This document shows positions 42,784-54,945 of a stretch of 64,000 nucleotides of DNA, one piece after another. Source of the DNA: Dactylonectria macrodidyma (lineage: Eukaryota; Ascomycota; Sordariomycetes; Hypocreales; Nectriaceae); the NCBI GenBank assembly GCA_020744425.1, contig JAGMUV010000008.1:1-64000 (forward strand). Direction: 5' to 3'. Both the position numbers and the translations under genes were made by a program. The stretch's first letter is position 1, and each line of letters starts with the position of its first letter. The notes under the pieces were generated by a model. That model did not search any database and had not been told where the DNA came from. It saw only the letters and a program-made list of their open reading frames with translations.

Positions 42784-44559
42784 ATGCCCGACAAAACCCA
42801 GAAAAAAGAACATGGCGGCATCCCCACGTCCGGCGACGGTATCGAGGTAGAGTACTCGAGCGATCCTGACAGGAGTGGTTTCGATCAGGTCTCGACCAAG
42901 AAACTTTTGAGGAAGATTGACTGGACGTTAATCCCCTTCCTCGCCTTGTTATACCTACTGTCTTTCTTAGACCGAACCAATATTAGCAATGCCCGCTTGG
43001 CCAGAATCGAGGCCGACCTAGGTCTGGCGGGTCTCGACTATAATGTAGTGTTGGCTGTTTTCTTTCCATTTTACATCGCCTCCGAGATTCCTTCTAACTT
43101 GGCTATAAAGAAATTCCGTCCCTTAGTCTGGATCCTATGTATTATGATTGTCTGGGGCATCGTTTGCACTCTCATGGGTCTTATTACTAACTATGCTGGC
43201 CTTTTGACATACAGAATGGCTCTCAGTCTGGCCGAGGGTGGTCTCTTTCCAGGTATCAACTATTAGTAAGTATCTATGACCTCCCTTCCGCTCCGCACTC
43301 TCATAGTAGTCTGACCGCTCCATTAGTATCACCCTCTGGTATCGTCGCCACGAGTGCGGTTTCCGCATAGCGATTTTCTTCTCTACAGTAACCGCTGCTG
43401 GTGCTTTCGGCGGCCTTCTTGCTAGGGGCATCGTAGAGATGGACGGTGTTAGCGGCAAGCCTGGCTGGGCTTGGATCTTTATCCTCGAGGGACTCGCAAC
43501 GCTCGTTATTAGTAAGTCAGGCTCTCGACTCGCAGCAACTCCCTGATGAAATGACGACTGAATGCTGAACAATCATCTTATACAGCCTTTGCCGCCTTTT
43601 TCGTCATGAATGATTATCCTTCTACGGCCAAATTCCTCACCATCGCAGAGAAAGAAGAGGTCACTCGCCGGCTGGAGCAGGACAGATCTACGTTAGCTAA
43701 CGAGTTCGACATAAAATATTTCTAGGATGCCATTAAAGATTGGAAGATTTGGGTATACATAGTAATATTTACTTCGGAAATCTTATTATATGTGCTTAGT
43801 GCTAATAACATCGTCCAGTTCATTACTATTAGTATCTACACCCCTTTGTACTCCTACTCCCTGTTTCTTCCTACCATCGTCCGCACATTAGGCTATAGTA
43901 ATGAGACAGCCCAGCTCATGACTGTCCCACCTTACGTCGTTGCTTGCGTAGTCTGCGTTGCTGGCGGCTACGTAGCCGATCGCCACGGTCAACGTAGAAT
44001 GTATATAATTAGCTTCGGGTTACTATCATAAGTTTCTCCCTCTCATTTTTAACGCAGGTGCTCAATTTATTTTATAGCATCGTTAGCTTCGTCATGCTCA
44101 TTGCCACCCACAATAACACGGTGAAATACGTCGGTTATTTCCTAGCTACAGCCAGTATCTTCCCAAACATTCCCCAGGGTGTGGCTTAGAACAGCAACAA
44201 CATAGGTAGCTCTATCAAGCGAGGAGTCAGTATTACAATGCACATCAGTAAGCCCTATCATAAATAGTAAGTCAGGATGGTTAGACTAACTCGATTAAGG
44301 CTTCGGAAATCTAAGTAGAATGATTGCTAGCTTCATGTTCCAGTCCAAGCACTCGCCTCAATTCTACCCCGGACACGCAGCTATTATTAGGTTCCTCACC
44401 ATGTCGTTAATAGGTTCTATCTTCATGATGACTTATCTGCGACGGGAGAATGCCCGGCGAGACCGAGAATACAAGAGCCCGTCAGAGTATACCGCGGAGG
44501 AAATGATGGCAGAGCGTGGCAAGGGTGACGATGCTACATTTTTTAGATACACCATTTAG
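42784..44559 (+). pseudogene. MFS transporter (anion:cation symporter, Dal5/Tna1-like)
   Basis: Exon 1 (42784-43265) encodes an N-tail and the first helices with LLYLLSFLDRTNISNARL, the signature of the fungal ACS family, then YRMALSLAEGGLFPGINYY. Introns 43266-43326 and 43512-43585 are normal. Exon 3 continues TFAAFFVMNDYPSTAKFL, then a TAG replaces Trp in KYF-W-DAIKDWKIWVY, then LPTIVRTLGYSNETAQLMTV and ADRHGQRRMY. The next intron lost its donor (ATAAGT for GTAAGT). A second Trp-to-stop follows in GVA-W-NSNNIG. The C-terminus to 44559 is readable. It would have imported a carboxylate such as allantoate or nicotinate; now inactive. Confidence 0.82.
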
Positions 44560-44849
44560 GATCCCAAAGTGTAGCCGGGGAATACCGCTCGCCACCACGT
44601 TCCCCGCGACCATTAGTTCTAGTCAAGGCAAGCTTTTATCCAGTATGAAGGCGCGCTTCTGTCCCCATATGTCGACTATAACGCTGTCTTATTGCTGAGG
44701 CCACAACCGAGTAGGAATAAACCGACCAATAAACAGGAGGCTTGGTCCCGTACGGGGTCCGCCAATGCCTTTATAAACCGAGAGTTCTACCTAGCGACTC
44801 GAACATAAAATCTGTGTCTCCCCTAGAAATATTCTCTAGCAAACCATCC

Positions 44850-45620
44850 TCGGGGTTCTAAAGATTATTATCTTCAGAACCATTGTCGAACTCATATTTT
44901 TGGGAATCTTAGTGCTAGAACGGAACTCGCTCTAGCATCTTAGTGAGGCCATTAATATCTAAAGAAAACCCACCTATGAGCAATCTGTTGACCAGAGCAT
45001 TGAATGAGCGAAGGATATTAGTAACTAAAGACGTATTGTAATTCCTAAGGCCTTGAAAGATGTGTAGTATGTATAGCTCCTTAGTGAATACTTTGCTGAT
45101 ATTTCTGCGTACTATCTCTTGCGCTATTTCTATTATGTCCTCTAAAGTTTCGGCGTTCTATATAAACAGAACTGGATCATCTGCCGGATAGCGTTTATAG
45201 AAACGCATAGAGTATATAAGCAATCTTAGGTCCTGTAAGTCTATAGTTACTCTATGTTCTAAAAGGTAACGCACTGTTTCCTCATACTGAGGTAAGCTGA
45301 CTGTATAACTGATAGGTGTATTAAATGCAGAGTCTTTATGGCCCATATTACAGCCAGCATCGAAAAGCTCCTAAAATAGATGTATTAAACCTACAGCAGC
45401 AGCGATATGCAGGGCTGTACTCCCAGAGGAACAAGAAAGATCAGAACCCAGTCGGATCAGGAGCCTAACCATGTTATCTTACCGCCCACGCATTGCAGCC
45501 TCAATAGGGGTTATCCAATTAGTATAATCCCCATTGTTAGAGGGTGGGTTGATGCCAACAGCGCATTCGGAAACAGTCAATAGTGCATTCCCAAACTTGC
45601 GGTGTAAAATTTCCTCGCTA
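44850..45620 (-). pseudogene. ankyrin-repeat protein remnant
   Basis: On the minus strand from about 45620 I read TPIEAAMRGR-x-DNMVRLLIRL then GSDLSCSSGSTALHIAAAVG LI as separate repeats, followed by NTPISYTVSLPQYEETVRYL LEH. TALHIAA and the spacing of about 33 residues are ankyrin hallmarks. Stops occur at former Gln/Trp positions. The borders are uncertain and no N-terminal partner domain (such as NACHT) was found next to it. Confidence 0.5.
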
Positions 45621-47090
45621 GGATGCCCTCCTGCTTAGCGCATGGGCTCTCCTGAGCATCCCCTGAGCATCCCCTGAGCGAACCTGAGGAAGTCTACACA
45701 ACGAGGGCAGGATTAATCGGAGTGCTGCCTACGCACAGGCTACATTCTAACTCTATTAAGATATTTCACTGCTGCTTTAGTGGTAAGTTTTTACATCGCC
45801 TCTGGACCAGTGCTGTTGGGTGTAGGGGTTCAGCAGCCTGCCGCTGGCCGATTGTAACTGCTCTGACTGACCGCTCTGACTGCGATGTACTTACAGCAGC
45901 CCCTTTACGAGACGTTATGCTACTGGTACTGTGTCTTCTTTACCCAGTTGACCTTTGTGCTAATAGGCGTCAGCAGCACAGAGGACTGTGCAGACACGGC
46001 TAATAAGCTACTAGTCACTGCCACAGGAATAAGAAGTTGATAAAGCTGCCGAATCTATACCAAGGCAGTTACATCACATTACAATACATAACCGCTATCT
46101 GCTGCACCGCAAGGATGGCGGGCTAGTGAAAATCATAAGGTCTCATAATATTCGGTGATAAAGGACCAATGATACTTAAAAATGCGACCAATCAAATTAT
46201 GCGTTAGCGCTCGAATTTACTAGACGTAACCTCAATTGCTTGGCTGCTCCCTTACCCCCCTAACGCCCCCAAACGACGCGCTACCAACATAAACCAATCA
46301 CATCGCCTCTAGACTACCTAGCAACGTAGAACGGACCTACCTGTCAGAGCCCTACAGCACCGAGATCTTTAGAGCCTTCACCGCTAAGAGCCCACTGCAG
46401 CCCTTGGCGAATGCGATCGACAGCGCCCCTAGCTGCCCTAACCCCTCTAGAGCCCAGGGCCTATGAAACCTAACGAGCCCTGCTTTCTAAGCCGCAGTTG
46501 CCCTACGCAGCCCCACTGAATGTAAATAGTAGATGGTACATCACTCCAAGCGATCAAGGCCTTCTTTGAACACAGGATGAGGGAGTAAATTACTACTAAA
46601 CTTTCAGGAGGATTCGCCATCTTGGATATGAATTGCTTAAAGCTGTGCCTACCTCGGATATCAATAACCTAACTAACGAACTAAATCGCCTCACAGCTGC
46701 CGTTTGCCCTTGACTGGATAACCTCGTTTCAGGCTCACATGCATATCTGCTGCGGGACTCATAATAAAGGACCGAGTGTGACGCATGCCGTGGCCGGAAT
46801 ACGAGCTCTAGTTAGACCACTATCTCTGTGAGCTGGGCTTTCTGCGGGCGTCATCTGAGTCAGGGCGGAGTGGACGGACTTGTACACGGATTTAGATGTG
46901 GAACTAGAAACGGAAGGCATGTCTGCGATTTCTCTATAAATTGGAATCTAGACATTGCCTTTTTCAATCTCCTACGGATTGTTCCAGGCCAAGTATCATT
47001 TTCACTTTACCCTTTGTTCTATAACCATAGACGTCATTATGGAGGTTTTTCAACCACACAATTCCACATTCAATCCAGCTTAACGCAGGG
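45621..47090. other. intergenic upstream of the chromodomain gene
   Basis: No confident gene. Three close copies of tgagcatcccc lie at 45651-45680. Sequence just before 47091 ends ttaacgcag, a good splice acceptor, and the frame after it stays open into the chromodomain gene, so unseen 5' exons may lie here. Confidence 0.35.
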
Positions 47091-47356
47091 CTCCTAACCT
47101 TCCAGACACTTCAGACAGGAGTACCAAGCATATAGTTGTTCAAAAGAATAGCTGTGCTGCGTCTCTCTATAGCTATGATGACAGCAGTGACTCTGACGAA
47201 TTTCCTCCTGCCTCCAAGCTCCTACTTCACTCCTCGCTCTCGGGTCACATAGATTTCGGTCAGAGTCAAGTAGTTGGCCGCAGAGACGCCACTGATCCTC
47301 CGGAGGATGAAAATTTGACCGGTTTTGATGCCCCCGGGCGCCATGAAGAGTCTAAC

Positions 47357-48821
47357 ATGGAACAGAGATGTGCATTTGGCGAAACCAAGAGTACGTAGTA
47401 TCAGTCCTGGGGAATATGAATTCACTATTTCAACAAGCCTGAGAAAAGTCTTCTAACTCAGCCTAGGGAACCCAATCGAAATATCAGATGACGAAAATAG
47501 CGACGATGACGATGACGAGGATGATGATGATGCTGCAAACAACGACGACAAAGAGGAAGTTGGCCATGAAGATGAGGAGAACGATGACGATGACGACAAT
47601 GTTGACAACAGCTTGGCGTTAATTGTTTACGAAGATACCGACATAAAGACCACCAGCTTCATTAAGGCGGTTCTTTCAAAGAACTATCCTGCTACGAAAG
47701 AGGGTATTCGGACAGATGATAGCCTCATTCCTACAGGACGCCCTCTATGCTCTCGGCTCCTCGAAGACAAGATGGCCATTGGCCATATATTGGCAGAAAT
47801 ACCCGGACTCCAGCAAGAGAAGACAGAACCGGCCGGCTCACCTTCCCGACTCGTAGGCCAACTGCGAGATGAAATACCAACCGACCCCAGTGTCAGTCAC
47901 CCGCACTCTTACGGTTCTGAAGCATCGGCGCCGGCCAACGCGGTTTTTTCGGAGTTACCATTCAAAAGAAAAAGGTCTATTGATGGAGGAGCTGAGGTAG
48001 TTGCTGAAGAGCAAAACCAAATCAATAGCACAACCGGCTGTGATAAGCCTGGGATTGTTGATGAACACAGATCTGCCAGCGACCAGAGTGTAGCAGAAGA
48101 CGATCATGTATCACCACCACGCTCCAAGCGGCCGAGAGCCGACCAAGGCTCATGTGCTGCTATTATGCTGCCAAGCAGTGAAGAACCCCAGGGTCACTGG
48201 ATACAGCTGGCCGTGGAAGCTGGTCGACTCTCAAGCGACGCTGAACCCATCCTACCAGCAACTGTACCAAGTTGCGCTAGTTATGAAAAGCAGATATTGA
48301 CTAAGATCGGTAACGAGATGGTATCACCTCAGCCTACCCCTCAACAAAGTTTATCAATTCCGGCGGCTGTTTCCTCTCCTCGGACTACGGACACACTTAG
48401 TTTGGAAGCCGACGACGACGTCGTATACGAGGTTGAAGCACTTCTGGCCAAGGCTCAGTGGGGTAGAACAAGTTATTATCTAGTGAAGTGGGAAGGCTAT
48501 CCAGACGACGACAATTTATGGGTTGAGAGAGACAATATTGCTGCTGACATAGTTAATGATTTTGACACCGCGTACGAACGCTATGGTGGAAATCATACCG
48601 GCATCACGTTACTTAAGAAACGATCTCGTCGTGGAAAGTTAGAATATCTTGTGAGTTGGACGGGACGTCCACGCAAGGAGAACTCATGGATTGGAGATTC
48701 TAAGATAAGTATGGATTTGATTGAGGAGTGGGAGAAGGAGGAGGAAGCTAGCTTCTCCAGGAAGACAATCAAGGGTAGGCGTAATAGTATGAATCCTAGG
48801 AAGAGCAGGGGTGCGAGGTAA
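47357..48821 (+). CDS. dual chromodomain protein with acidic N-terminus
   Basis: Minimal model: exons 47357-47390 and 47467-48821 (76-bp intron, phase closes as K-R-NPIEISDDE), 462 residues. The start is uncertain, since coding-like sequence in frame extends back to 47092. Order of parts: an Asp/Glu tract (residues 18-50), a Ser/Pro-rich, probably unfolded middle with a basic FKRKRS and SKRPRA (nuclear signals), chromodomain 1 near 329-382 (YEVEALLAKAQWGRTSYYLV, KWEGYPDDDNLWVERDNI), chromodomain 2 near 390-440 (GKLEYLVSWTGRPRKENSWI), and a basic tail. Chromodomains usually bind methylated histone tails, so a heterochromatin role is likely. Aromatic cage positions (Y, W, and W/Y) appear present. 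It is intact and ends 70 bp from the convergent NACHT gene. Confidence 0.75.
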
Positions 48822-48890
48822 CAGAGCAACAAGTAACCCACTTAGTTACATATCATCAATCAAGCCACCTTTTTCTGCCGGCAGAATTTT

Positions 48891-50169
48891 TCAAACGGTT
48901 GTGTAAGTGATTGCGCGTACTGCTCTTACCGTTTTGTCTCTACCGTAGTATTGGCGAACATCAGTATCGCTCGCACGTATCTCGAGGATACTGCTTCCTT
49001 CCAACTCCTTGTCATTAACAATCTCGGGGATAGCCCTAGAAGTTACCAAGGCATTTGCTCCCTGCAAGCCTCGGAGCTGGGCGAGAATTCCTCTCCATGC
49101 AGGACACTCGTCAAGACCGTCAATAACTATGAAGACTCGGGAATGGAGAGACGCCACGGACTCTAGCGCACTGGCTACTTCTTTGAATGATGGCCGAGTG
49201 TCCTTTGCTTTGTGTTTGTCGTACAGAATGCTCAATGCGTCTGGCAAAGAGCCTAGACATTGGGCAAGCTGCTTGAGGATGCTCGCGAGAATCACACTAG
49301 CGTTTTCGTTGTCTTGGTTTCTGAAATCGCAGTAATTATATGCTATGCCAACATCGCTCTTGTTCCCGAAGAGGTCCAGAAGATGGTGGATCACGATGGA
49401 GGCTAAGAATGTCTTCCCCGCTCCTGGAAGGCCTGGACAGAACAACACCTCTTCCTTGGTTTCGATCCATCTCCGGAATTCGTCAGAGGATAGAAGCCAT
49501 TCCTCGGTTCCCTCTACATGCTCATCAAACACCTTGCTTTGACGTGAACCATGATCAACGGTTCCAATCCACTTGAGGATTTCATGTCGCTCCTGTTGGT
49601 TCGATCGCTCGGTGAGATGATGAACGTCCTGTTGAATTCTGGAGGATCTTTGACTATGCTCCTTTCAGTCCACTAGAAGTTGAAGAGAAAGCTTTCTAAT
49701 ACCTGGATAGCTGTCCCTCAATTGTATTGAGTAGTGCGAGGTTGAGCGATATCCGACTTCGAAAATCTTGAACGTCATCCAGGCCCCAGTTGAACCTTTT
49801 CCACGCTTTCTTCACGCATTGGGTCGTACTCGTACTGCGAACCCCGATTTCTCTATCCTTGTCAAGCCTCTCGAGCAAATCGCTTAAAAGACTGCTGGAG
49901 TCGTCCCTGATACTTTGTAGATTTGCTCGCTGCTCAGGCCCAGGTTCACATCCCGATAAAAGGACATCGATATCTTGGACGATGTTCGAGAAGTTTCTGA
50001 GACTACCAGTCGAGTATAAGTGAGTAGATGCATGCAGGGTTAGCGCGACATTGACCTACTCGTTTGATATGCCATTATACTGGCTAGGAGCATCCACAAA
50101 CCGTTTCCGAGCCTGAGTAACAAGCTCTAGGATTTTGATGAAGTCGCCGACGCCGACCCCGACACTCAT
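48891..50169 (-). CDS. short STAND protein: HeLo-like N-terminus plus NACHT
   Basis: Exons 50169-50060, 50002-49703 and 49653-48891 give 390 residues. The second intron is only 49 bp; acceptor CATAG at 49654 is the one that restores the frame (EGQLS-S-QRSSRIQQD). The N-terminus MSVGVGVGDFIKILELVTQA resembles fungal N-terminal domains of NLR-like proteins. HLTERSNQQERHEILKW is the usual linker. NACHT: Walker A GLPGAGKT, Walker B VFIVIDGLDECP, then ALVTSRAIPEI. It ends RAVRAITYTTV soon after the NTPase core, with no WD40, ankyrin or TPR repeats, so the sensing part is missing. Fungal STAND proteins act in self/non-self recognition and programmed cell death. It is probably a natural short form or a truncated allele. 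Confidence 0.75.
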
Positions 50170-50911
50170 TTCATCGGCAAAAAGACTCGAGGTGAAAAAT
50201 AAGGACCAGGCTCAACCGGGCCCCTGTTGCTGACAGGGTCCTTCTCTGACCACTTGATGATAAATTCGGAGAGATCGGGCCCTGACTGATTCCCTCATGA
50301 AGTGCTAGGTTGGGATCAACTTGCCGAAGGGCCCGGGGGGGGGGCAGCATTTAATGCCCAAAGTGCAGGTACATGCAATTTAGGCAGCAATGAGACCGCC
50401 TCATGGTTGGAGAGCGTCCTGCGTCCGAGACCACAATCAAGCTGTGAGCTCAGAATTCATGTTCCACACATTCAGCGAACTGTTCAGGTGCTCGCTGATT
50501 AGCGAATGACCTAACGCGTTTGTGACGCGCTAAAGCCAATTTTCGCAACAGGGGGGCTTGACATGAATAAGAAGCCTCAGACACACTAACTATTCAGATC
50601 TGTTGTTGTTGTTGTTGTTGTTGTTGATTTATTATCGTCATGAAGACATCTACTAGAGATATCTACAGAATCCCCTAAGGGCAAGATGACGTGCTAGGCT
50701 GGTGTCAACAGCTGAAGAAACCTAAGTACAATAACCCGGGACCGGGGCTATAGGCACTACTGGCCTATAGCTCGGGCCTACAATCCATCCTAGACTGTAA
50801 TCCTTCTTCCTCTTCCATCTAGCAATTAAGCAGCCCTATTTGACCTATGATTTCGAGCCCGATATCCGTCAGCGGATTGTCAGGGCGGGTGTCGGCATAC
50901 CCATATTTATT
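50170..50911. other. intergenic between NACHT gene and MULE
   Basis: No gene. It has a run of ten G at 50335-50344 and a TGT/GTT microsatellite at 50601-50626. The first part is the promoter side of the NACHT gene. Confidence 0.4.
50601..50626. repeat. (TGT)n microsatellite
   Basis: About eight and a half perfect TGT units in a non-coding stretch. Useful only as a polymorphic marker. Confidence 0.9.
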
Positions 50912-53674
50912 GAGTCTTGCTATTTGCACGACAGCACATTGCTAATCGCACGACATATATCACGTGACATACGGATTTCGACCGTGCTTTAATCCGATTC
51001 ACCTTTTCGACTCTTCCACATACAAAATCACACCAAAATTGTCCCACAAGCAAAACACATTGAAAAGCTCAAATTACCTGCTCAATTGAACACATCGCTA
51101 GCACTCAAATAGCCCAAAAACAGCATTTTCGTTGAAAATAACACTTTTTTCACGGGCCGGCGGTTTATTCCGCTTACATCGGCGCAGACGCTGTGGGTGT
51201 AGCCTCGAGCCCAGCTTTCCTCCTCCCTCTACGGCTACGTCTGCCTTCAGTTAAGAGCTTCACTATAATTGTATCTGCTGTTGATTGGCTTGTAGACGCC
51301 TGAGTAGCCTGAGAGGGACTGGGTGCCGGTCTCTCCAACGCAAGCTCGTCCTGTGATATATAGCGCTTTAAACTTGATTTTATCGCGAGCCGGCCGCGAT
51401 TCCTTTGTATATCCGTGGCTCCTAGCACTGCCGTTATGTTCAAGTTCGCCTTGAGAGTTGAAGGTATCATCAGCTTCGCATTTTTGGGCTTACGCGGGCG
51501 GCCTCGGAGGTTCTCGACGATGTTGGGGTCCTGGATTCGTAACAGCGGCTCGAGGAGGTCCTAGAAGATGAAGATTAGCTTAGAAACGTACTATCAACGA
51601 GGGATTTATCACCAGAGGCTTCTGAAGCCACCATCGCGGGTGCACAAGCTCTTTATGAAGCCGTGGTCCGGTGCGAAGATGCTGCAAAATCGCGTGACTG
51701 CAAGGGAGGCCGTATTGCTGGGTGAATGTGCCCTCACAAGGGCGGAGCTTTGGGTTCTCACAGTCAGCTAGCATCGCGGCCTCAACGTAGCGGTGTTGCT
51801 GAACTACTAGGTTGACAGCCGGGAAGGAGATTTGTAAGGGTAATAGCCCAAGCCACTCCCGACCAACGTATTCCCGCCGTTGCCGCATGCTCATATCTGC
51901 AGCCCTGATCTCGTACGCTTCCTTTTTGCGTGAAATCACCTGCAGAAGGGCGTGATGTAGATGTAAAAGGTCACCTGTTCCAGTCACGAGGTATGACTTC
52001 ACGTCCTTGTGAGCGGTTTCTACAGGGCTGTTCACTCGCTGGCCGAAGTTGCGATAGTTACGGATGTAGCAACCTGCCCACTGCAGCCGCCACGGCATAT
52101 ATTCCTTGGAGATGTACGCGAGGATGTGACTTTGGTGTGGACTGTATGCCTTGACCATCGTAGCCCAAGCTCGAAGGAAATCGACCTCGTGGCGGCTGTA
52201 TATAACAGCTTTCAGGCTTCAAACATCGAATCTGGCGTCAACTTGGCTGCCGGCGGCTGTGACGATGGTTTAAATCTGTTAGCATCATCCTGTGTAATCA
52301 AGCAGTTACGGTATTTGGCATCGTCAGAGACGAATTCATCAGCATCGTCATCATCATCAGAGGAGTCATAGTTGCTGTCATCATCATGAGCTTCTGGATC
52401 CTTCCATTTAGAGACGATCCGCGCCTTCACGTTGGCGTTGATGTGATAAACACACAGCTGGAGCTGTGTGTACGGAAACACGACGCAAATAGCGTTGCGA
52501 AGGGCGGTTTCTTTGTCTGTGATCATGACAGCAGGCGCGGCGATATTCAACTTCGTGCGAATAGCTTCAAGTTGCGTACAAAGCCACAGAAATCCCTCCT
52601 CTTTCTCGTTATTGATTAACCCAAAGCCGAAGCTTGCTACAGACTTCTGGTCTGTGACGCCAGTGACCTGGAATAGGTACATTTTAAAGCGGTTAGTCTT
52701 GTATGTGTTGTCAATGCCAAGAACTTCAGGAAATCTCTTCCACATTAGCTCACACCAAGGATAGGTCCAGAAGACTGCACCCACCTTGCCGTCAGTGTTA
52801 TATTTCACGGTGTGGTTCAAGCCCTCAGCCTGTAGGTGGCCAATCCACGCCTGAGTAGCTGTGAGGCCATCTAGGCCCTGAATTCGTAGTCTCTGCCGGT
52901 CGTTGTAGATGTCTTTTTGGATGAAAAAGGTCACCTCAGCTGTAGAGTCTTTGACGATCGCTAGCATCTCGCGTGCTTGCAGAGACTTGTGCTTGAATAA
53001 GGTCTCTGTGAGGGCAAGCTGTGCAGGAGTCCGCTTGCGGTGAGCTGTGTGCACAGAGGGATGTAAGGAAGGGCCGTGGTTGTGATACGGGTGAACGACA
53101 TCGTAGCTCCAAAGCCCGTTCATCTTCAGGGCTGTTTTGGCAGAGATCTTGAACAGGCAGCCGGTTTTCTTCGTCCGTGAGTTCCGAATACCTGTTGATG
53201 AGGACGGCCGGAGCCCACCGCGGTCGCAAATGAGGGTAAAATTCGTGCGAATTTTCACTCCATTGACTACCCGAGGCTTCGAGCTGTTGCTAGTGACGAG
53301 GGCAGCGCCATTGGCGAGGTGGAAGTCTTGAAGGTATTTGAAGAGGTCATCAAATGACTTAAAATCGGGGGATTCTGGCGGGGGAGGGATTTCGTCATCT
53401 TCTGGGTCGAAAAACTGCAGGAGGGGGTCATTTTCAGTAGAAAAAAATGAATCTGATGATTCAGAATAGTTTGGAAATGCATCTGGTCAATTGGAAGTGG
53501 TGGCAGCGGTCCGTTGTTGCTCATGGTGTGTTATTGAAAGGAGGAAATTGGGTTGTGGATATGGAGCTTAGGGGGTGGTCGGGGTCGGCGCCGACCGGAA
53601 TATCAGTTAGTCCGGGAAATGGGCCCCTGATATCGTGCGATTAGCAATGTGATGTCGTGCAAATAGCAAGACTC
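50912..53674 (-). mobile_element. full-length Mutator-like element (MULE)
   Basis: The 2,763-bp element starts gagtcttgctatttgcacga and ends with the inverse. The inverted repeats match over 22 bp, then, after one mismatch, over about 19 more (cacattgctaatcgcacga). The 8-bp duplication tatttatt flanks it (50904-50911 and 53675-53682). It contains one minus-strand transposase gene with an intron. Low divergence of the ends and an almost open transposase suggest a fairly recent arrival; RIP-like damage is not evident. Confidence 0.9.
51174..53524 (-). pseudogene. MULE transposase, nearly intact
   Basis: The frame starts MSNNGPLPPLPIDQ at 53524, shifts by one base near 53480, and runs as one ORF to 52212. 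FAR1/WRKY-like N-part: KTGCLFKISAKTALKMNGLW, HPYHNHGPSLHPS. Catalytic Asp 1 in EVLGIDNTYKTNRFKMYLFQ, Asp 2 in VMITDKETALRNAI, Glu in NSPVETAHKDVKSYL. A SWIM zinc motif follows: CEGTFTQQYGLPCSHAI. A missing G turns the Trp codon of FEA-W-KAVIYS into a stop with frameshift at about 52213. A 52-bp intron (51561-51612) joins LQKPL to DLLEPLLRIQD, then the basic C-terminus to 51174. Only two single-base indels separate it from a complete gene. Confidence 0.82.
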
Positions 53675-53682
53675 TATTTATT

Positions 53683-54945
53683 AACCAGCTTGGAATTCTC
53701 CAGTATTCCTATTCCTGCCTGCCGGCATTCAAAACCTCCAGAAATCGAGATCCGTATGATAGGAAAAACTGCAGATGGGAAAACCTCGCGGGAGCTCGTA
53801 GAGGGAAAAACCACTGCAGCTAGCATCCATTGATCAGGGCCATCAAGCCAGAACCCTGATGCCTATAAGTAGTCAGATTCTGTGACCTCTTATAGACCTG
53901 GATTAACAGCCAAGATCCGTAGATCAAGGCATCTAAGACCCGGAGGTCATAGTAGCCAAGGCCCGGAGGCCGAGGCAGGTGCTAAGACGCAGTGGCCTTA
54001 TGCACCTAAGGGCCGAGACGCAGAGGTCAGGGCAGCTTAGGCCCAGAGGCCAAGCAGGTACTAAGACGCGATAGCCTTATATACCTACGTGCCGAGACGT
54101 AGAGGTCAGGGCAAAGGTCGAAGCCAGAAGGCTATGGCCGAAGCCTAAGCCCACCTAGATTGAAGCTGGTGTCGTGATTGCTGTTGGCTGCGATAGCTAT
54201 ACCTGCTGCGAGGTCTGACCCAGCATTACAGCATGTATAAGAGCCACAGCGGTGTCGTTGGCCCCCGCAAGCCGTGCTGTGGCCCTGCTGCTATCTTAGC
54301 TGCCCAGCTGGTCAGGGCAGCAGGCTTCGATCGTGGCCGGAGCCCTTGGGCTGTGACCTTGGCTGCTGCGTAAAGGAAGTCAACCCTCTCAATCCTTCCT
54401 TTACTGCGCTGTTAGTACCCGATGGGTACCCAGCTGCTGCAGCAGCCAAATTTGGTGGGCCTGCAAAAATTCCCACGCTAGTGCTAACAGCCGCTAGTCA
54501 GGAAGAATTTTTACAGGAGAGAGTTTGTAACTATTCAGATCGAATCCTACTAACATACAGTCTCATTTTGGCAGACCGTGCTTCAGCTGCTGAGTATAGG
54601 CTGCTGAACACTTGGAGAAATTGGCCTTCAAGCAGGCCTGTCATGGCATATACACCAGATTGGATCAGTCATTCAAAGTGAAAATTGTTGGGCTTCGGGT
54701 GATTATGGAAGCCCTGTACGAAACGGAAACAGCTTAGTGCAAAGGCCCTCTGGGGTGTGTCCCCCCGGGCGAATAAAAACCTACCTACCTATGGGCTCCC
54801 TATCCACGCCATATTCAAAAATGTGTCGTGGAGTGTCGTGGATTTGAACCCTGTCAGACGGTCTGTCTGTTAGCCGCACTGCCCCTATGTATATGCGGTT
54901 CGCGCCCTTAAATGTCGCCTCCGTCAGGGAGACGCCATCTTCCCC
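53683..54945. other. repeat-rich intergenic sequence
   Basis: It contains the tandem repeat listed separately and, near 54770, gaataaaaacctacctacct, which resembles the 3' tail of some fungal non-LTR elements. No coding domain can be named. The right end is the 3' side of the bZIP gene. Confidence 0.35.
53950..54130. repeat. 79-bp degenerate tandem repeat
   Basis: Units are marked by caggt-ctaagacgc at 53977 and 54056 and by gccgagacg-agaggtcagggc following each. Shorter ggcccggaggcc motifs surround them. No ORF uses the repeat. Confidence 0.6.

Noticed and set aside
54274..54681. 135-codon plus-strand ORF near a tandem repeat
   Set aside because: No domain, Cys/Leu-rich shadow-like composition, and it overlaps repeat debris ending in a LINE-like cctacctacct tail; not supported as a gene.
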